Shown: in pieces, positions 6,161-8,301 of the stretch
Layout of the letters: every line of letters starts with the position of its first letter
Numbering within the stretch: position 1 is the first letter of the stretch
Assembly: GCA_965369945.1 (NCBI GenBank)
Contig: CBDUST010000205.1
Coordinates: forward strand, 1-8,301
Source of the DNA: JADFNO01 sp965369945
GTDB lineage: Bacteria > Planctomycetota > Phycisphaerae > Phycisphaerales > SM1A02
DNA length: 8,301 bases
Direction of reading: 5' to 3'
Notes under the pieces: generated by a model
The model's input: the letters and a program-made list of their open reading frames with translations, nothing else
Told to the model about the DNA's origin: nothing
Database searches by the model: none
Position numbers and translations under genes: made by a program

Positions 6161-7147
6161 TCACCCAATGCGTTGAGCCGGCGCCGGATCGAACCCAAGC
6201 AATTGCCGGCCTAACGATCGTTTGATCCGCCGCAGCGCTGCTCGCGCCTTTCCGGGGGCGCGGTATGCGAATTCCGGAATGTGCGACAAGAGCGACGGAT
6301 ACAGCATTTGCCTGGTCTCCATGCTGAGTACGGGCTTGCCGGAAAGACGTGCGATTTCTACCGCTTGCCGCTGACTGCTCTCGACAAACAACATGGCCTT
6401 GGTGGATCGATATATCTTGGCCTTGTACGAACCGTGCGAGCCGGACGCCAAGCGCGCCGCCTTGTTCGGCAGATCCATCATGTATAGATGTTCATAACGA
6501 ACGCCATGCCGGACGAGCCAATGCGTTGTCAGATCGCGATATTTCTCGAGTCGGCACGTGACCAACGATCCCAGCGGCGTCGTGGGAAGCAACAGCGGCC
6601 GTGCGTGTTCAATAAACTCGCGATACTTCGGGCCATCATCATTCTCTTGCTCCGTTGGGTCCACACAGAGCACGCCGTCGATGTCGACGCAGGCGTGTTG
6701 GAGCATGCCGCCGTGCATGAGGTTCCATTCGAACACGCGCGGCACAAGAACTTCCTCAAAGTACAGATCGACTTCCTCAGCCGCTTCGGGAGCTACGTAT
6801 ATCGCACCATAAAGGACTTCACAGTCTCGCTGCGTTTCGGCGAGTCGTTGCCGCGCTCCTCGAATCGTTGCTCCACTAAGCACCGAATCGTCCAGCACGA
6901 GGGCTTTTGTGACAGACGCAGCTGTCTGATGCAGGCCTCTGCGCTCGCCACGCACGCCACAACCCAGACGCCGGCCCTCGATGAACCCCTCCAAGTCGAT
7001 CACCGGCAGGTTTAGATGCAGCGCAAGAAGGTTCGCCGCCAACATTCCGCTGCGCGGGATTCCGACGACTAGATCGATATCCCGAGGGATAATGCTCAGG
7101 CAACTGGTAATCGTCTGGTTGAGGTCAGCGACACTTCGATAGTTCAT
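6161..7147 (-). CDS. Phosphoribosyltransferase-HAD phosphatase fusion protein, candidate ribofuranosyltransferase
   Basis: A 328-residue two-domain protein. Residues 1 to about 145 look like a type I phosphoribosyltransferase: DLVVGIPRSGM (25-35) and the PRPP-binding motif ALVLDDSVLSGATI (82-95), with adjacent acids D86 and D87. Residues from about 150 to 290 look like a HAD hydrolase: VDIDGVLC (154-161), with nucleophile D155 and general acid D157 as in phosphatases; LVTCR with T197 as motif II; a Lys-containing segment YKAKIYRSTK (241-250) as motif III; and FVESS (254-258) as motif IV, where E256 is present but the usual second Asp is Ser. Known dual-domain ribofuranosyltransferases transfer phosphoribosyl from PRPP to a glycan and remove the 5-phosphate, so this layout suggests ribofuranose addition; that is inference. 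The ATG at 7147 overlaps the previous stop as ATGA and has GAGG 9 nt upstream. A GTG at 7180 is less likely. Confidence 0.84.
   Translation of the reverse strand: MNYRSVADLNQTITSCLSIIPRDIDLVVGIPRSGMLAANLLALHLNLPVIDLEGFIEGRRLGCGVRGERRGLHQTAASVTKALVLDDSVLSGATIRGARQRLAETQRDCEVLYGAIYVAPEAAEEVDLYFEEVLVPRVFEWNLMHGGMLQHACVDIDGVLCVDPTEQENDDGPKYREFIEHARPLLLPTTPLGSLVTCRLEKYRDLTTHWLVRHGVRYEHLYMMDLPNKAARLASGSHGSYKAKIYRSTKAMLFVESSQRQAVEIARLSGKPVLSMETRQMLYPSLLSHIPEFAYRAPGKARAALRRIKRSLGRQLLGFDPAPAQRIG
7144..7147 (-). other. ATGA stop-start overlap, translational coupling
   Basis: The TGA stop of the upstream methyltransferase (7144-7146) and the ATG of the PRT-HAD gene (7145-7147) share bases. The GAGG at 7157-7160 lies within the end of the methyltransferase gene. 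This arrangement normally couples translation of the two genes and argues for the 328-residue form of the fusion protein. Confidence 0.7.
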
Positions 7148-7884
7148 AGTTTCGTGCCTCGAAACCCGAGGTTGATCCACCCGTGGTCGTAGCCACGCAC
7201 ATCGGCGCGATCCAACTCCTGAACCTTCGCTAGACCTACTTTCGTCAGGAGACTGTGCAAGAACCGCGGCGAGAAGATTGCCCGGTGCCAGTTGGGGCTG
7301 CGCAATTCTCCGTGCCCATCACCGTAGGTAAATATTCGCCCAGCAGCCCAAAGGCACGGATCCTTGTCCGGATTGAATCGATACCATCCGTCTTGCTCCG
7401 TCCGGTCTTGACCTGTCGTTTCGTAGTCTACGAAGACTCGACAAATCTCCAATCCGTTTGGAACCCAAATCTCCAGCACCCCGCCCGGCTTGAGGATCCT
7501 AACCCACTGACGCAGTGTTTCTTCGAGTCGATACCAGGGGATATGCTCGAGAATATGACTCGCGTAAACGACCTCAAAAGTAGCAGATTTGAATGGGAGC
7601 CTTCTCGAAGCATCCGCAACGTAATCGACGTTCCTTCGCAGAACAACGTCTAGCGTCTCAAAGTCGTCTACGCGATCATCGCCCGGTCCGATCTCGAGTT
7701 TGCGACCTGTGGCACGTTTGTAGCGCACCAAGTTCACGCGCGTGACGATCCATCCGATCGGGAACGTCTGCATCGCGAGCCAGAAGGTGCGCGCTGCAAT
7801 TCTCGCAATAGCTTTGAGCGTTCCCCGAAGTCCACGGGCGGTCAAACTCGTTGAACCTGATGTTCCTGTTTGCAGCACCGACAT
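7144..7884 (-). CDS. Class I SAM-dependent methyltransferase (Methyltransf_11-like)
   Basis: A 246-residue protein with a complete Rossmann methyltransferase core. Motif I is RKLEIGPGDD at 61-70, with an acidic residue in ETLDV near 76-80 for the SAM ribose. YVADASRRLPFKSATFEVVY runs 88-107, then ASHILEHIPW at 108-117 and VRILKPGGVLEIWVPNG at 128-144. About 60 N-terminal residues precede the core and include a hydrophobic stretch (WLAMQTFPIGWIV, 35-47) that could touch the membrane. The C-terminal part is rich in Trp and Tyr and probably forms an acceptor lid. The ATG at 7884 has AGGA 7 nt upstream. The stop overlaps the PRT-HAD start, so the methyl acceptor may be related to the residue that protein makes. 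Specificity cannot be read from the sequence. Confidence 0.88.
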   Translation of the reverse strand: MSVLQTGTSGSTSLTARGLRGTLKAIARIAARTFWLAMQTFPIGWIVTRVNLVRYKRATGRKLEIGPGDDRVDDFETLDVVLRRNVDYVADASRRLPFKSATFEVVYASHILEHIPWYRLEETLRQWVRILKPGGVLEIWVPNGLEICRVFVDYETTGQDRTEQDGWYRFNPDKDPCLWAAGRIFTYGDGHGELRSPNWHRAIFSPRFLHSLLTKVGLAKVQELDRADVRGYDHGWINLGFRGTKL

Positions 7885-7891
7885 CGATTCG

Positions 7892-7895
7892 TCCT
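7892..7895 (-). promoter_or_regulatory. Shine-Dalgarno of the 246-residue methyltransferase
   Basis: The minus strand reads AGGA followed by 7 nt and the ATG at 7882-7884. It supports that start and independent initiation after the 32-nt gap from the previous gene. Confidence 0.6.
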
Positions 7896-7916
7896 ATTAG
7901 ACCGTTCGATCACGCA

Positions 7917-8301
7917 CTAAGCATGTGCAAGATAGATTCCACTCTGCTGATCGAATTCGCCGTTGTGATCAAAGCGGCACATCCATAGCCCGTCTTCGCG
8001 AAGCTGGTTCTCGAAAAAATCGCGATTGAATCGGATCCGATGAAGCGGACCTTGAGACTCCTGCCTGTAGTCTGGCGGATTGACGATCACGTCAGGAACG
8101 TTGTCCTCAAGATAAGCCGTTAGGAACACTCGCCCGTCCGGGGCCAGTATCCTCTGGAATTCGTGTAGATACACCCTGATATCATCAATCTCCATGTGCG
8201 TGAAGACGGAGTACAGGTAAATGATGTCACAACTCTGATCGGCGAGGTCGAATCGGAATCGATCGTTCAGCCGGATCGCACCCTTTGGGCTGTACCGCTC
8301 G
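7917..8301 (-). CDS. Class I SAM-dependent methyltransferase, 5' end cut by window edge
   Basis: The frame is open from the right edge to the TAG at 7917-7919, giving 128 residues of the C-terminal half. The visible part begins with ERYSPKGAIRLNDRFRFDL and continues DQSCDIIYLYSVFTHM, which is the DxI-x-x-x-SVFTHM motif after the SAM-binding loops. FQRILAPDGRVFLTAYL follows, the L-x-P-x-G strand pattern of Methyltransf_11/25-type enzymes. Motif I (G-x-G-x-G) must lie outside the window. The SVFTHM form is common in methyltransferases of glycan and lipopolysaccharide clusters. An ATG at 8195 is internal to the fold and is not the real start. It lies 32 nt before the next methyltransferase on the same strand. 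Confidence 0.85.
   Translation of the reverse strand, partial: ERYSPKGAIRLNDRFRFDLADQSCDIIYLYSVFTHMEIDDIRVYLHEFQRILAPDGRVFLTAYLEDNVPDVIVNPPDYRQESQGPLHRIRFNRDFFENQLREDGLWMCRFDHNGEFDQQSGIYLAHA

Noticed and set aside
5665..6225. Plus-strand open frame of 186 codons
   Set aside because: It is antisense to the glycosyltransferase gene and the end of the PRT-HAD gene, with no conserved motif.
7148..7180. GTG start that would lengthen the PRT-HAD protein by 11 residues
   Set aside because: It would overlap the upstream gene by 37 nt without a good ribosome binding site, whereas the ATG at 7147 has GAGG and the classic ATGA overlap.

Overview
This window is an internal piece of a bacterial cell-surface polysaccharide (O-antigen, capsule or exopolysaccharide type) gene cluster. 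All nine genes I can support lie on the minus strand, so the reading order runs from the right edge (8301) to the left edge (1). Gaps between genes are short: -4 to about 95 nt. There is no divergent promoter and no convincing Rho-independent terminator. The simplest reading is one long polycistronic unit that continues past both ends. No RNA gene, mobile element, CRISPR array, integration site or origin is visible.

Layout in transcription order: (1) 3' part of a class I SAM-dependent methyltransferase, cut by the right edge; (2) a complete class I methyltransferase; (3) a two-domain protein with an N-terminal type I phosphoribosyltransferase domain fused to a C-terminal HAD phosphatase-like domain, overlapping gene 2 by ATGA; (4) a GT-A/GT2-type glycosyltransferase; (5) an FrhB/FdhB-family iron-sulfur flavoprotein; (6) a methyltransferase with a DSSH motif (Methyltransf_24-like); (7) a methyltransferase with a DFGG motif I; (8) a polytopic Wzy/WaaL-type O-antigen polymerase or ligase; (9) a FemAB/GNAT-fold acyl- or aminoacyltransferase, cut by the left edge.

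Working together, these genes would add sugars (4, possibly 3), methylate them (1, 2, 6, 7), carry out an unidentified redox step (5), polymerise or ligate the undecaprenyl-linked glycan (8), and add an acyl or aminoacyl group (9). The most interesting candidate is gene 3. Its fusion of a PRPP-binding transferase to a phosphatase matches the logic of the dual-domain ribofuranosyltransferases described from Klebsiella O-antigen work: 5-phosphoribosyl transfer from PRPP, then removal of the 5-phosphate. Here, however, the PRPP-binding motif is a recognisable canonical one. The assignment is an inference.

The organism is most likely a Gram-negative bacterium with moderately high GC (mid to high fifties per cent by eye, not computed). 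GATC is strongly over-represented (about 90 sites by hand count). I cannot place it to a phylum with confidence; a planctomycete-like or other environmental lineage is only a guess.
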